From: Stenomitos frigidus_A | Lineage (GTDB): Bacteria; Cyanobacteriota; Cyanobacteriia; Leptolyngbyales; Leptolyngbyaceae | Assembly: GCF_963877135.1 (NCBI RefSeq) | Contig: NZ_CAWNSW010000105.1 | Location: forward strand, 132,412-196,411 | Length of the DNA stretch: 64,000 bases | Direction of reading: 5' to 3' | The notes under the pieces: model-generated | What the model was told of the DNA's origin: nothing | What the model saw: only the letters and a program-made list of their open reading frames with translations | Database searches by the model: none | Shown: piece after piece, positions 25,428 to 34,504 of the stretch | How positions within the stretch are numbered: the stretch's first letter is position 1 | Layout of the letters: each line of letters starts with the position of its first letter | Position numbers and translations under genes: made by a program

Positions 25428-25757
25428 CTACGCCTCGTTTGTGTTTCGATAAATCGCACAAAGCCGACTGGGCTTGAAGATTTTAGCTTTGAACATAAAG
25501 TTGGGCGGCACGTTAATAATGACATAATCAACGGCGTTCTGAAATTTCTCGAACTCGGTTGGCATCCCCTTTGGGGTGGCTGCACTGTAGGGAACAGGTT
25601 GAAACAACAGCTCGGTAAATTCAACTGCTGGATAGCTTGCCTGTTGAGCTACTTGTTGAAGAAAGGCGTCGCTTTTAAGCAACTCAAACAACGCTGCTTT
25701 AGCGTCTGGGTCAAGCGTAAAACTGCCGTCGAAATGATCGATAATCTTGAGCGCCAT
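25428..25757 (-). CDS. hypothetical protein
   Basis: A protein of about 109 residues starting MALKIIDHFDGSFTLDPDAK. It looks like a small soluble alpha/beta protein with no recognised motif. A start four codons upstream (25769) is equally possible. It lies between two convergent or tandem minus-strand genes separated by repeats. I do not recognise the family. Confidence 0.5.
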   Translation of the reverse strand: MALKIIDHFDGSFTLDPDAKAALFELLKSDAFLQQVAQQASYPAVEFTELLFQPVPYSAATPKGMPTEFEKFQNAVDYVIINVPPNFMFKAKIFKPSRLCAIYRNTNEA

Positions 25758-25809
25758 GACACTACCCATTTAGAGAAGCACTAAGTATTCAGATCCTACT
25801 GTTTTACGG

Positions 25810-25849
25810 GGCATTGTAGGGACGTTACACGTAACGTCCCTACAATGCC
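25810..25849. repeat. perfect palindrome, 40 bp
   Basis: Two 19-bp arms (GGCATTGTAGGGACGTTAC and its complement) with a 2-nt loop. It sits just after the plsY stop. It resembles the TGTAGGGACG intergenic palindromes common in cyanobacteria and may act as a transcription terminator. Confidence 0.85.
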
Positions 25850-25854
25850 GCCTT

Positions 25855-26550
25855 CTATTCTCCAGTCTCTGACAGTGATGAAGCGGTTGCATTTGGCACA
25901 GGTTGCCCTAAGCGTGGTTCGCTTCCGGCGAGCAACCGCTGAATGTTGGCACGGTGGCGCAAGATGACGTAGAGTCCGCCTAAAAGACCAAACAAGAGGT
26001 AAGGCAGGGGCTGATGGGTAAACATCATAAAGCCGGAGACTGCAATCGCACCCGCGATCGAGCTCAACGACACAATTCTAGAAATTGCCAGTACGAGAGC
26101 GAAGACTGCCAGCGTCCCAGCCCCAACCATCCAGTTCATCGCTAACAGCACGCCCAGACTGGTCGCCACCGATTTGCCGCCAGTGAAGCCAAGAAAAATC
26201 GATTTACTGTGCCCCAGCAACGCTGCCATACCAACTAACGTCACCATCCACGGTAGCCACACTGCTACGTCTAGCGTTGGCAAGGGGAGAGACTGAGCTT
26301 CGGCAACGGTATAGCACCAGCGAACCGCCGCGATCGCCACAGCACCCTTCAAAATATCGACCAGCAGCACTACCAGCGCTGGCGCTTTACCCACTGTCCG
26401 CAACACATTTGTCGCTCCAGTTGAGCCAGACCCGTGCTCTCGAATGTCAATCCCTTTCAGCAACCGTCCCGCCCAGTAACCAGGCGGCATTGAGCCTAAT
26501 AAATACGCGCTTACTAGCAGCAGTCCATTCAAGGCAAGCCAGAGTACCAT
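25855..26550 (-). CDS. plsY: glycerol-3-phosphate acyltransferase PlsY
   Basis: A 231-residue membrane enzyme that transfers an acyl group from acyl-phosphate to glycerol-3-phosphate, the first step of phospholipid and glycolipid synthesis. Motifs are GSMPPGYWAGR (motif 1, phosphate-binding), GSGSTGATNVLRT (motif 2) and GHSKSIFLGFTGGKSVATS (motif 3). About six membrane segments are visible. The ATG at 26550 has an AAGGAAA ribosome binding site; starts at 26574 or 26658 are less likely. It is third in the DUF3119-DUF3086-plsY group. Confidence 0.95.
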   Translation of the reverse strand: MVLWLALNGLLLVSAYLLGSMPPGYWAGRLLKGIDIREHGSGSTGATNVLRTVGKAPALVVLLVDILKGAVAIAAVRWCYTVAEAQSLPLPTLDVAVWLPWMVTLVGMAALLGHSKSIFLGFTGGKSVATSLGVLLAMNWMVGAGTLAVFALVLAISRIVSLSSIAGAIAVSGFMMFTHQPLPYLLFGLLGGLYVILRHRANIQRLLAGSEPRLGQPVPNATASSLSETGE

Positions 26551-26660
26551 TGCTTGATTTCCTTCGTACGTCATGGCATCGCTCGTCGCAAGCGATGGGC
26601 CGCGATCGCTGTACCCTTTCTTGAATGCCCAAAGGGCTTTACGACCAGCACCTAACAACT

Positions 26661-27869
26661 TTAATACGAATAGGTCTGCGCTTGAGGATTTGGTGCAAAT
26701 GCCAGCCAGAGCGAAAATTGTAGCAGCGATAAACTAATATCCTCTTCCGTTTCGTCAATGATGATGAGCGGCATGAGCCCATCTTTCATCAGTCGATCGG
26801 CCTTCTGTGCCAGCGCGAACGGGTCTTCAAACAAACCAACACCTCGCTCTGGGCCAAACTCACTCCGCGTAATGCCAAGGCAGTCTTGCAGACCACGCCG
26901 CCATTCGCCTAGCCGCTCTGGTGACTGGGCAAGGACAAGAGCCCGTAAGCGATCGCCATACAGCGTATGCAAAATCGAAATCGCCGCCGAGGCAATCAGA
27001 ATATTCTGCAAGCGGCTACCCATTGTGCGCACGGCACCGCGTCCACCCTGGGTAAAAAACCAATTCGAGACGCGCTCAGCATGAACGGGTTCAAACGTGC
27101 GCCGAAGCTGCCACGCCGACCCATAATAGTCTGGCCGATTGCGGTACTGATCCAACAAATTACGGATTTTTTTCGTTTGCTCTTGAAAGCTCTGCTCAGC
27201 AAACTGAGGAGTGGTCGCCGCTTTGGATACTCGTTCTTCCTTCACAGCTGATCGCTCAGGACTTTGTGTCATTGGCGCTCCAGGCTGCGGTAGTTCCAAT
27301 TGCTCCGCGGCCAACGCTAAATCCTGTAGGCTGCCGACTAAGTAGTCCTTGAAGCTCTGCACTCGAATCGCCAAATCCTGCGACACGCCCGCAAACGTCG
27401 TTCGCATCTCATTACGAATTCGTTCTTGACGGCGCTCTAGCTGCTCCACGCTAATTTGCAGTGACTGCTTCCGTTGTTCTAGCTCTTTCAGACCTTCTTG
27501 CACGAGCCGCCCCATTGCTGCCTGAGCCGCTGCCGTTTCTTCCTGTAAACGAGCTTGCGATGCTTGCAACGTGGCAATCTCTCGCCTTAGCGCCTGTTCT
27601 CGACGTTGGAGATCGACAACCCGCTGCCCAACCTCAGTGCTCGTCGAGGTTCCCACAGCCGAGATCGATGGCAGCACTTGCTCGGCTTCAACCCGCTCCA
27701 CTAACGTCAGTCTTTCCTCTTCCATTAGTGTCTGCGCAGAGGCTTCTTGTATCCCTAACGGTTCGCCACTGGGGCGATCGCTCACCTCTTCCTGTTCACG
27801 CGTGTCAGCGATCGATTCAGACTGACGCGTATCCGCCGTCGATGGCATTGGCAATTCGTCTGAGTTCAT
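26661..27869 (-). CDS. DUF3086-type conserved cyanobacterial protein
   Basis: The 402-residue protein starts MNSDELPMPSTADTRQSE. It has an acidic disordered N-terminus (about 1-80), a long coiled coil (about 85-180, VVDLQRREQALRREIATLQA) and a C-terminal globular domain (IRNLLDQYRNRPDYYGSAWQ, then LRRTFEPVHAERVSNWFF and DRLRALVLAQSPERLGEWRR). I assign it to DUF3086 from this architecture and from its position next to DUF3119 and plsY. The molecular role is unknown. Confidence 0.75.
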   Translation of the reverse strand: MNSDELPMPSTADTRQSESIADTREQEEVSDRPSGEPLGIQEASAQTLMEEERLTLVERVEAEQVLPSISAVGTSTSTEVGQRVVDLQRREQALRREIATLQASQARLQEETAAAQAAMGRLVQEGLKELEQRKQSLQISVEQLERRQERIRNEMRTTFAGVSQDLAIRVQSFKDYLVGSLQDLALAAEQLELPQPGAPMTQSPERSAVKEERVSKAATTPQFAEQSFQEQTKKIRNLLDQYRNRPDYYGSAWQLRRTFEPVHAERVSNWFFTQGGRGAVRTMGSRLQNILIASAAISILHTLYGDRLRALVLAQSPERLGEWRRGLQDCLGITRSEFGPERGVGLFEDPFALAQKADRLMKDGLMPLIIIDETEEDISLSLLQFSLWLAFAPNPQAQTYSY

Positions 27870-27945
27870 AATCAATGCAAATTGAAGATAGGGGTTATTA
27901 GTGGTAAAGCTCTGGAGCCTAACATCTACCAACTAACAACGGCGC

Positions 27946-28338
27946 TTAGGTAATACGGGGGCAATGAGCCTCCAAGCAAGTCTGCAGCATTTTAGGATCA
28001 AAGAGAATCGGTAAAAAGTGGATGCTGTTGACTTCTTTGAAATAAAAGAGAACCGGTACAGGCAACCAAAAGATTCGCCAATTCTGCCAATCTTGATAAG
28101 GAAAACGCCGGATCAGCGTCTGTCCGCGCTCAATATCAAGTACTGCCTCAGTGAAGCAAAGGCGCAAGGTCGCTGCCTGAAACAGCAGAAACAGCCCAAA
28201 TAGCGCCATTACCAGACTGACCCAAACTTGCACGAATAGCAAGGGGGCTGCCAAAACCACCAGCGCGATCGGCAGTTTATAACTTGGCGACAGTACGATT
28301 GTTTGGGTTGAAGCGGGCGTTGTTGTCACAGACTTCAC
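27946..28338 (-). CDS. DUF3119-type membrane protein
   Basis: A 130-residue protein with two adjacent hydrophobic segments (YKLPIALVVLAAPLLFVQVW and SLVMALFGLFLLFQAATL) and a conserved soluble end (TLIRRFPYQDWQNWRIFW, PVPVLFYFKEVNSIHFLPIL). This fits the cyanobacterial/plastid DUF3119 family. It heads a same-strand group with the DUF3086 gene (76 bp away) and plsY, and the linkage suggests a membrane-lipid-related role, which is only an inference. Confidence 0.78.
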   Translation of the reverse strand: MKSVTTTPASTQTIVLSPSYKLPIALVVLAAPLLFVQVWVSLVMALFGLFLLFQAATLRLCFTEAVLDIERGQTLIRRFPYQDWQNWRIFWLPVPVLFYFKEVNSIHFLPILFDPKMLQTCLEAHCPRIT

Positions 28339-29161
28339 TCCTATAGATTCAGACTGACCGAAGCGCGTCTCTTTATTCTATGCTGAGCTGCTCAATGCTG
28401 ACCCCTGAGTTACCAGTGAGGCACAACTCCAGCATTGATCACTCTGTCATCAACATTAGGGCTATGAGGAAAACCATAAGTTTTTAGCAGCTTCTTCACC
28501 GCTCTCATCAAGCCCTATTGACAGGCTGAAATACCTCTGTTAGCAGACTTTGGCGACATCGATTCACTTAATAAAGCTGTAATTGTCGTACATCAATTCA
28601 GTTTGAAGCTGCACATTGCACGATTGACAGCATGCCTTTCCGTAAAGACTTTGAGCAATCGTGAAGCTCTATATGCTTCACATAAAACTGATATTGCAGT
28701 GCGTTCTTAGAGTAATGGAGACCTGATCAATAAAGTTTGAGTAAAATTACTGTTGGTTTTGCTCTAAGCAATTGTAATATTCCAAAACTGCGAGTAGCCT
28801 AAATATTACGTGAGCCTGATCAAGATACACGAATCGCAGTCAGCTCTCAAAAACACAAGAGGGAAGTGGTACTAACGAAGGCCAAATCGCTAACTACGTG
28901 CATGTCGCTAGCTTGGACTGGTTGTGAATTTCACTATAGAAATCAATCTTGAAAGCAGCATCTAAATTTGGGTTTTAGAGAGTTACTATTCCGTCTTTAA
29001 TCATTCAGTGACATGATGGCTTCATGTATGAAACGCACGTTCTTCAACAGTTAGTGCCCGAAAAAATTACTGCTCAGTCTGGATGGGCTGGGCCTAGTTG
29101 GTTCTAATTCGGCTCACACGGACGCTATAGATTGTTGTACATCCATCTTTTGGAGGTTATT
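28339..29161. other. intergenic region, ~820 bp, AT-rich, no gene seen
   Basis: No frame with a plausible start and family-like translation was found between the divergent DUF3119 gene and the aminotransferase gene. It is more AT-rich than its surroundings and probably contains promoters for both. The ribosome binding site TGGAGG of the aminotransferase lies at its right end (29151-29156). Confidence 0.4.
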
Positions 29162-30400
29162 GTGAAAGCTATTGATTTTACAGCAGATGTTAATGTTAAT
29201 GAGGGTATAAACAGCTCTTATCCTCTAGATAATCCTAGCGTTGATATCGCGATTGGAAATAGTACAAATAACATTCCTTTTAACAAGCTCTACACAACGA
29301 ATCAAGAGTTGGAATACATTTCTCAGGCGATCGCGAATGGTCAAATTGCTGGCGATGAAGCGTTTACCAAAAAGTGTCAGCAGTGGCTGAAGCAAGCGCT
29401 TGGCAGCCAAAAAGTCTTGCTGACTCATTCGTGTACAGCTGCTCTAGAGATGGCGGTCATTCTGGCTGGCATTCAGCCTGGGGATGAGGTGATCATGCCA
29501 TCTTATACGTTTGTATCAACGGCGAATGCTGTTGTTTTGCGCGGTGGCATTCCAGTTTTCGTTGATATTCGACCAGATACGCTCAATATAGACGAAACAC
29601 TGGTAGAAGCCGCGATTACGTCTAAGACAAAAGCGATTATGCCTGTACACTACGCAGGCATGAGTTGCGAGATGGACACTATCAAAGCACTGGCGGCAAA
29701 ACATGGCCTTGCACTCATTGAAGACGCAGCGCAAGGCTTCGGTTCTACTTATAAAGGTCAGCCTGTCGGTAGCTTGGGTCAGATGGCCGCTTTTAGCTTT
29801 CATGCCACCAAAAATATTGTGTCTGGTGAAGGTGGGGCGCTTGCAATCAACGATCCGGCGCTGATTGAACGAGCAGAGATTGTTTGGGAAAAAGGCACAA
29901 ACCGCAGCCAGTTTTTCCGTGGCACGGTAGACAAATACACCTGGGTTGATGTGGGATCATCCTACCTGCCAAGTGACTTACTGGCAGCCTTTCTTTGGGC
30001 TCAGTTGGGCTATGCCGATGAGATCAAACAGCGGCGTCTAAGAATCTGGCATCGCTACAACAAAGCGTTTGCTGAACTGGAGTTACAGCGTAGGGCGCAA
30101 CGTCCAACGGTACCTTCCGAGTGCCAGCACAATGCTCACATCTATTACCTGTTAGTGAATGATATTGAAACTCGAACACGAGTCTTATCGGTGCTGAAAC
30201 AGCATGGGGTTCAAGCCACTTTCCACTATGTCCCGCTCCATAGTGCACCGGCAGGGCGTAAGTATGCTCGAGCGCATGGTGAACTCAGCGTCACGGAAGA
30301 TATTTGCGATCGCATTGTGAGACTGCCACTGAGTGCCGCGCTGACCACTGAAGAGGTCGATCGTGTCATCGGTCTGGTCTTGCAAACATTAGCAGCCTAA
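29162..30400 (+). CDS. wecE: dTDP-4-amino-4,6-dideoxygalactose transaminase (RffA/WecE-like, DegT/DnrJ family)
   Basis: This 412-residue PLP enzyme converts a dTDP-4-keto-6-deoxy sugar to the 4-amino sugar for surface polysaccharide. The PLP-binding lysine is K217 (FSFHATKN), and IEDAAQ (D188) contacts the cofactor. The stretches DEVIMPSYTFVSTANA and EKGTNRSQFFRGTVDKYTW follow E. coli WecE closely. The GTG at 29162 has a TGGAGG ribosome binding site; the longer frame to 29132 lacks one. The first 38 residues are a non-family extension. It is followed by a glycosyltransferase gene, consistent with a polysaccharide locus. Confidence 0.9.
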   Translation: MKAIDFTADVNVNEGINSSYPLDNPSVDIAIGNSTNNIPFNKLYTTNQELEYISQAIANGQIAGDEAFTKKCQQWLKQALGSQKVLLTHSCTAALEMAVILAGIQPGDEVIMPSYTFVSTANAVVLRGGIPVFVDIRPDTLNIDETLVEAAITSKTKAIMPVHYAGMSCEMDTIKALAAKHGLALIEDAAQGFGSTYKGQPVGSLGQMAAFSFHATKNIVSGEGGALAINDPALIERAEIVWEKGTNRSQFFRGTVDKYTWVDVGSSYLPSDLLAAFLWAQLGYADEIKQRRLRIWHRYNKAFAELELQRRAQRPTVPSECQHNAHIYYLLVNDIETRTRVLSVLKQHGVQATFHYVPLHSAPAGRKYARAHGELSVTEDICDRIVRLPLSAALTTEEVDRVIGLVLQTLAA

Positions 30401-30553
30401 GCTATGAGCGTGGCTTCTGTTCGTCTTGATTAATTGTTCTAAACAGTTGGGTGCAACCAAATTAATGCTGGTTTCGTGGGTAGAAGCAGTTCCTACCCCA
30501 TCTACCCCTCTTTGACGATTAATAATGACTACCTAGGGATAGGAATAGAAGCC

Positions 30554-31831
30554 ATGCGCGTAATTATCACTGCTGCAAATGTTTCACAGCGGATGAGCGG
30601 CGAGACGGTCTTACCGTTGTATTACTTCAACCGTTTACGAGCACGTGGGGTAGAGGTTTGGGTTGTCACTCATGCCCGTTGCCGTGAGGAACTTCGGAGC
30701 ATCTTCCCCAATGACGACGATTTTCAAAAGTTTCAATTTGTCGAAGATACGCGCTCACAAATTTTGATTGATCGACTGAGCAACCTCTTTCCTTATCGTA
30801 TTCAGGACTTGATCTTTGGCCAAATCATTCATTTCCTGGCGCAGCGTTCTGCAAGAGCGATTGTGCAGCAACTAGTGAAGGAACATGATGCTGACTTGGT
30901 CTTTGAACCCACTCCTATTACGCCGAAAGGGCTCAGCTACATGTATGGGCTAGGCGTGCCGGTCGTCATTGGACCCATGTGTGGGGGGTTGGAGTTCCCA
31001 CCTGCCTTTCGCTACATGGATTCACCGTTTACCCGCTTTTCCATTCATGCTGGTCGTGCGTTGGCTCAAATTGGTCATGTGCTGGTACCGGGTAAGTTGC
31101 AGGCAAGTGCGTTGATTGTCGGCAACGATTTTACGGCAGCAGCCTTGCCGAAAAGCCATCGTGGCAGGGTTTATAGAGTGGAAGAAAGCGGCGTTGATTT
31201 ATCGCTTTGTCAACCGGTCACACAAGTCGAACTGACGCCTGATCAACCCGTGCGCTTTGTTTTCTTTGCCCGTTTTGTGGACTGGAAAGGCGTGCAGTTT
31301 TTAGTGGAGGCTTTTAAGCAGGTTGCACCCAAAACAAAGGCTGTGCTGGAGTTGATCGGGAATGGAATGCTATTTGAAGCAACTAAAGCACAAGTCGTAG
31401 CGCTTGGACTGCAAGATAAAGTCAATTTCCACGGGCGGTTAACGCTGGAGGATAGCATTAAATTGATTGCTGGCTGCCAGGTGTATGTGGTTCCGTCTTT
31501 GCGAGAGTGTGGTGGTAACGCCATTTTGGAAGTAATGGCGATGGGGTTACCGTTGATTGCTACAAACTGGGCTGGTCCGGGGCTATTCGTCAACGATTCC
31601 TGCGGTATTTTAGTTGAACCCAGTTCACGACAGGGCTTTATTGATGGCTTAGCCGAGGCAATGTTGCGGTTGGCTGAATTGCCTGAGCTAAGGCGCAAGT
31701 TGGGTCATGGCAGTACGAAACGAGTGACAGAAAGCTATTTTGATTGGGATTCTAAAGTCGATCGGATGATTGAGATCTTTGAAGAGACGATCGCTCAACA
31801 CCAACTTGAGGTTATACCGAAGATGGCTTAA
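30554..31831 (+). CDS. family 4 glycosyltransferase
   Basis: The 425-residue GT-B enzyme has an N-terminal acceptor domain (MRVIITAANVSQRMSGETVL) and a C-terminal GT4 domain: RFVFFARFVDWKGVQFLVEA, the LIGNGML strand and the donor-binding motif PSLRECGGNAILEVMAMGLP (the E-x7-E type pair). It probably adds a sugar to a lipid or polysaccharide; donor and acceptor are unknown. It is co-directional with the aminotransferase gene, 153 bp downstream. The open frame begins at 30476, but the extra 26 residues are not family-like. Confidence 0.87.
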   Translation: MRVIITAANVSQRMSGETVLPLYYFNRLRARGVEVWVVTHARCREELRSIFPNDDDFQKFQFVEDTRSQILIDRLSNLFPYRIQDLIFGQIIHFLAQRSARAIVQQLVKEHDADLVFEPTPITPKGLSYMYGLGVPVVIGPMCGGLEFPPAFRYMDSPFTRFSIHAGRALAQIGHVLVPGKLQASALIVGNDFTAAALPKSHRGRVYRVEESGVDLSLCQPVTQVELTPDQPVRFVFFARFVDWKGVQFLVEAFKQVAPKTKAVLELIGNGMLFEATKAQVVALGLQDKVNFHGRLTLEDSIKLIAGCQVYVVPSLRECGGNAILEVMAMGLPLIATNWAGPGLFVNDSCGILVEPSSRQGFIDGLAEAMLRLAELPELRRKLGHGSTKRVTESYFDWDSKVDRMIEIFEETIAQHQLEVIPKMA

Positions 31832-32024
31832 CATGTGGCGCAATCTGCTGTGTTGTTTTAAAGGGGTAGTACCACTTGTGGCATGAACGATTGCAAGCAA
31901 GTTGCTACAACCCCCTTAGGGAAAACATTACAACGCAGAGAGCGCACATGATAAGGCGGTGGTGCTTACAAGTTTTGACTGTGGCAGAGACAGCAGTCAC
32001 GGTTAGGTAAACGCTCTCATGGAC

Positions 32025-32432
32025 TTAACCTGGAATAAATTTCAGTGCTACACCGTTCATGCAATAGCGCTGACCAGTCGGCTTGGGGCCATCCTCAAAC
32101 ACATGCCCTAAGTGCCCACCACAGCGGCGGCAGTGGGTTTCAACACGGGTCATAAACAGCGATCGATCGGTTGTTGTTTCAATCGAGCCCTCGATCGGCT
32201 TAAAGAAGCTGGGCCAGCCGGTACCGCTGTCAAACTTAGTATCGGATGAAAATAAGGGTAAGCCGCAACCGGCACAGGCATACGTCCCATGGCTGTACTC
32301 TTTATCTAACGAACTAGTGCGAGGGCGTTCTGTACCATGCTGACGCAGCACTTGAAACTGTTCTGGTGTTAGGGCGCTACGCCACTCGTCCTCACTTTTT
32401 TTAATTTCAAATTCATGATCTGCGGTTGTCAT
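32025..32432 (-). CDS. msrB: peptide-methionine (R)-S-oxide reductase
   Basis: A 135-residue enzyme repairing oxidised methionine (R epimer). The structural zinc site is C53/C56 (CAGC) and C101/C104 (CRRC); the catalytic cysteine is C124 in QRYCMNG. GTGWPSF and HLGHVF are standard family motifs. It is a single gene. The resolving cysteine usually near residue 70 is not obvious; the S-S partner may be thioredoxin. Confidence 0.96.
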   Translation of the reverse strand: MTTADHEFEIKKSEDEWRSALTPEQFQVLRQHGTERPRTSSLDKEYSHGTYACAGCGLPLFSSDTKFDSGTGWPSFFKPIEGSIETTTDRSLFMTRVETHCRRCGGHLGHVFEDGPKPTGQRYCMNGVALKFIPG

Positions 32433-32980
32433 GCTCGCGTTCTCCCAAGGAAGTAGTGTGATAGACCGGCTGTACTGACTATGACAGCACTGGTTTCTAA
32501 AAGCGTTCTTCTACCCATTCTAGGTAGATCATCGTTTCCGTGGTGGCCTGGATGAACAAAGGCGGCTTTTGTCTCCATACTTTAAAGTCTAACTCAACGA
32601 CTGGGCCGCATGATTGGAGGAACCAAGTCATTGAGCGCGCTTTGCTCTATGTCAGGAACCGGACGTTAGGTACCGGATGTTAGCGATCGCCAAAGAGCAG
32701 ACTACAAGCCTGAGCGCCAATCTTCACCAGGGCTTCAAGAAAGCTGACGATATTAAAGATTTTGATAAATTTCATCGCTATGGGCGTTGTTCTAGACGAA
32801 TCAGAGTGATAGTTAACCCGGGATTCCGTAAATATGACTATCACACAGACTGCGTGCAACTGTGTATGGGACAGACTTTGACCACGCGAGACTGTTATAG
32901 GTTCAGCTTTACGTACATCCTTTGTCTGCCACGGGCTTACTTGGTCTTCATGCCATTCCCTATATACCGTGAGATTGCTT
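32433..32980. other. intergenic region, ~550 bp, no supported gene
   Basis: Between msrB and the broken radical-SAM gene. An open frame at 32677-33033 has an atypical translation and overlaps the better-supported fragment, so it is not called. A palindromic CGGACGTTAGGTACCGGATG area lies near 32660. Confidence 0.4.
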
Positions 32981-33226
32981 ATGACCACTACTTTCAGAGG
33001 CGTATCTTTATACGGCTTCGCCGATCACATTAGCACCCGTATGCTTCGCCCTCTCAAACGGCATGTGGGTCGTTTGCTCGATCTTGTCTTGACCGAGTAT
33101 TGCTTTAGGCTCCAGCGGCAGCCGATTCGACAAGTTCTAGAGTCCACCCGAAAGTTACCTCAAAACCTTCATCTTGAAGGCACAAACATCTGCAACGCCA
33201 AGTGTGTTTTCTGCGCCTATCCTTAA
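32981..33226 (+). pseudogene. radical-SAM protein, N-terminal fragment
   Basis: From the ATG at 32981 an 81-residue frame ends with LHLEGTNICNAKCVFCAYP, containing the CxxxCxxC cluster motif that binds the 4Fe-4S of radical-SAM enzymes. A TAA follows immediately, where relatives have a glutamine before MER. Beyond the stop only ATG-GAA resembles the family, and the sequence then diverges. The remaining ~250 residues are missing, so it is a remnant. Confidence 0.78.
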
Positions 33227-33687
33227 ATGGAATGGGTAGTGTACACCCCGTCATCGGCTAGGCTGTGGTTTAAAACTCATAATCGCTTGGTTGCTGAAAG
33301 CTGCTGCCCCCTCAATCCCCCTTTCTTGTCGCTTGCTTCCCGTAGGGTATGCCCGATCGGGCTATAGGCTGTGGGACTTTGAAGATGGTTTTGAAGCCTT
33401 CAGAATTGGGGGTTTGGGGCTTCCGAGGGTTTTAAAACACGCCCTAGTGTCGGCGGGTGATGATGAATCTCACCCATTTTTTTATTAGTGCATGTTCAGA
33501 AAAGCTCTTTTGCAAGCTCCTTTTTAACCTCATCCTCCAACTCCTTCTCCCAATGCTGAGAGAAGGGCGTCAGAGTGTCTTGAAGTCCCTCTCCCAAATC
33601 TGGGAGAGGGATTAGGGAGACGGCAGAGGGTTAGCCATGCAAAATGGGTTTGTTGAGATTATATTAGGCTGCTCGAGAGAATTATCT
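33227..33687. repeat. repeat-rich spacer with inverted repeats
   Basis: It contains imperfect inverted repeats, notably CCCTCTCCCAAATCTGGGAG-type hairpins at about 33585-33615 and the partner CTTCTCCCAATGCTGAGAGA near 33543. No supported gene lies in it. The next gene starts at 33688. Confidence 0.6.
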
Positions 33688-34386
33688 ATGAATCAGCTCC
33701 AAAGTATTGCGAAAGCCGTTTTACCCTCCCAGGTGCAGAAGGTTCTTTTGGCACCGCATCGTGATTTTGTTTTCGATCGCGCTATGAAACGCTTTCTGAG
33801 CAATCCTGACGCGTGCAAACAGCCTAGAAATCCCGTACTCATTGACTTGATTTATGGTTGGGGCAACAAGGGTTGGAGTGCTCTAGATGAATATCTGGCT
33901 GCTTGCATCGAACATGCGCTGACATCAAACGGCCCGATTTTAGAATGTGGTTCTGGATTGTCCACCCTTTTGCTCGGCGCGATCGCGCAAAAGCAAGGTC
34001 GAAGCCATTGGGCACTGGAACACACGCCGGAGTGGGCAACAAGAGTCCAACACTACTTAAATCGCTATCAGTTAGATGCTGTTGTTCTGTGTTCAACACC
34101 TCTCAAGGATTATGGTGATTTCTGTTGGTATGAAGCGCCTTTGGCATCGATGCCTGACAGTTTTTCGTTAGTGATCTGTGATGGCCCTCCTGGGGCTACC
34201 AAGGGAGGACGCTATGGGCTTGTTCCAATCATGAGCGATCGGCTGAAGTCTGGTTGCGTCATACTCCTTGATGATGCTGAACGAGAACAAGAGCGCACGA
34301 TCGCAGCCCGTTGGCAGGCTGAACTGGGTGCTTCCTTTGAAACTCTTGGTCCCAACAAGCCCTTTATCGAGATGACGCTACATTGA
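33688..34386 (+). CDS. class I SAM methyltransferase-like protein
   Basis: The 232-residue protein starts MNQLQSIAKAVLPSQVQKVL. A SAM-binding-like glycine motif, ILECGSGLSTLLLG, lies near residue 83, followed by WALEHTPEW (acidic end of strand 2) and VICDGPPGATKGGRYGL (D-x-PPG). These features fit the methyltransferase-24 type that acts on sugars or small molecules. It is in a polysaccharide-gene region, so a sugar O-methyltransferase is plausible. Starts upstream at 33637 have no family support. Confidence 0.72.
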   Translation: MNQLQSIAKAVLPSQVQKVLLAPHRDFVFDRAMKRFLSNPDACKQPRNPVLIDLIYGWGNKGWSALDEYLAACIEHALTSNGPILECGSGLSTLLLGAIAQKQGRSHWALEHTPEWATRVQHYLNRYQLDAVVLCSTPLKDYGDFCWYEAPLASMPDSFSLVICDGPPGATKGGRYGLVPIMSDRLKSGCVILLDDAEREQERTIAARWQAELGASFETLGPNKPFIEMTLH

Positions 34387-34504
34387 GATGCTGATTCGGC
34401 ACTAGAAGAGACTCAGCCTCATGCGTGGCGCTCTGATAAGATTTCGTGTTGGTGGATCGCTTCTGGAGTCTGACCAGAGCGATCGTTCTCACACTTGTCT
34501 CGCT

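Noticed and set aside
32677..33033. 118-codon open frame upstream of the radical-SAM fragment
   Set aside because: Its translation has no family-like features, unusual composition and it overlaps the better supported CxxxCxxC-containing frame.
33291..33488. 65-codon frame in the spacer after the radical-SAM fragment
   Set aside because: It lies in repeat-rich DNA with no ribosome binding site or recognisable composition.
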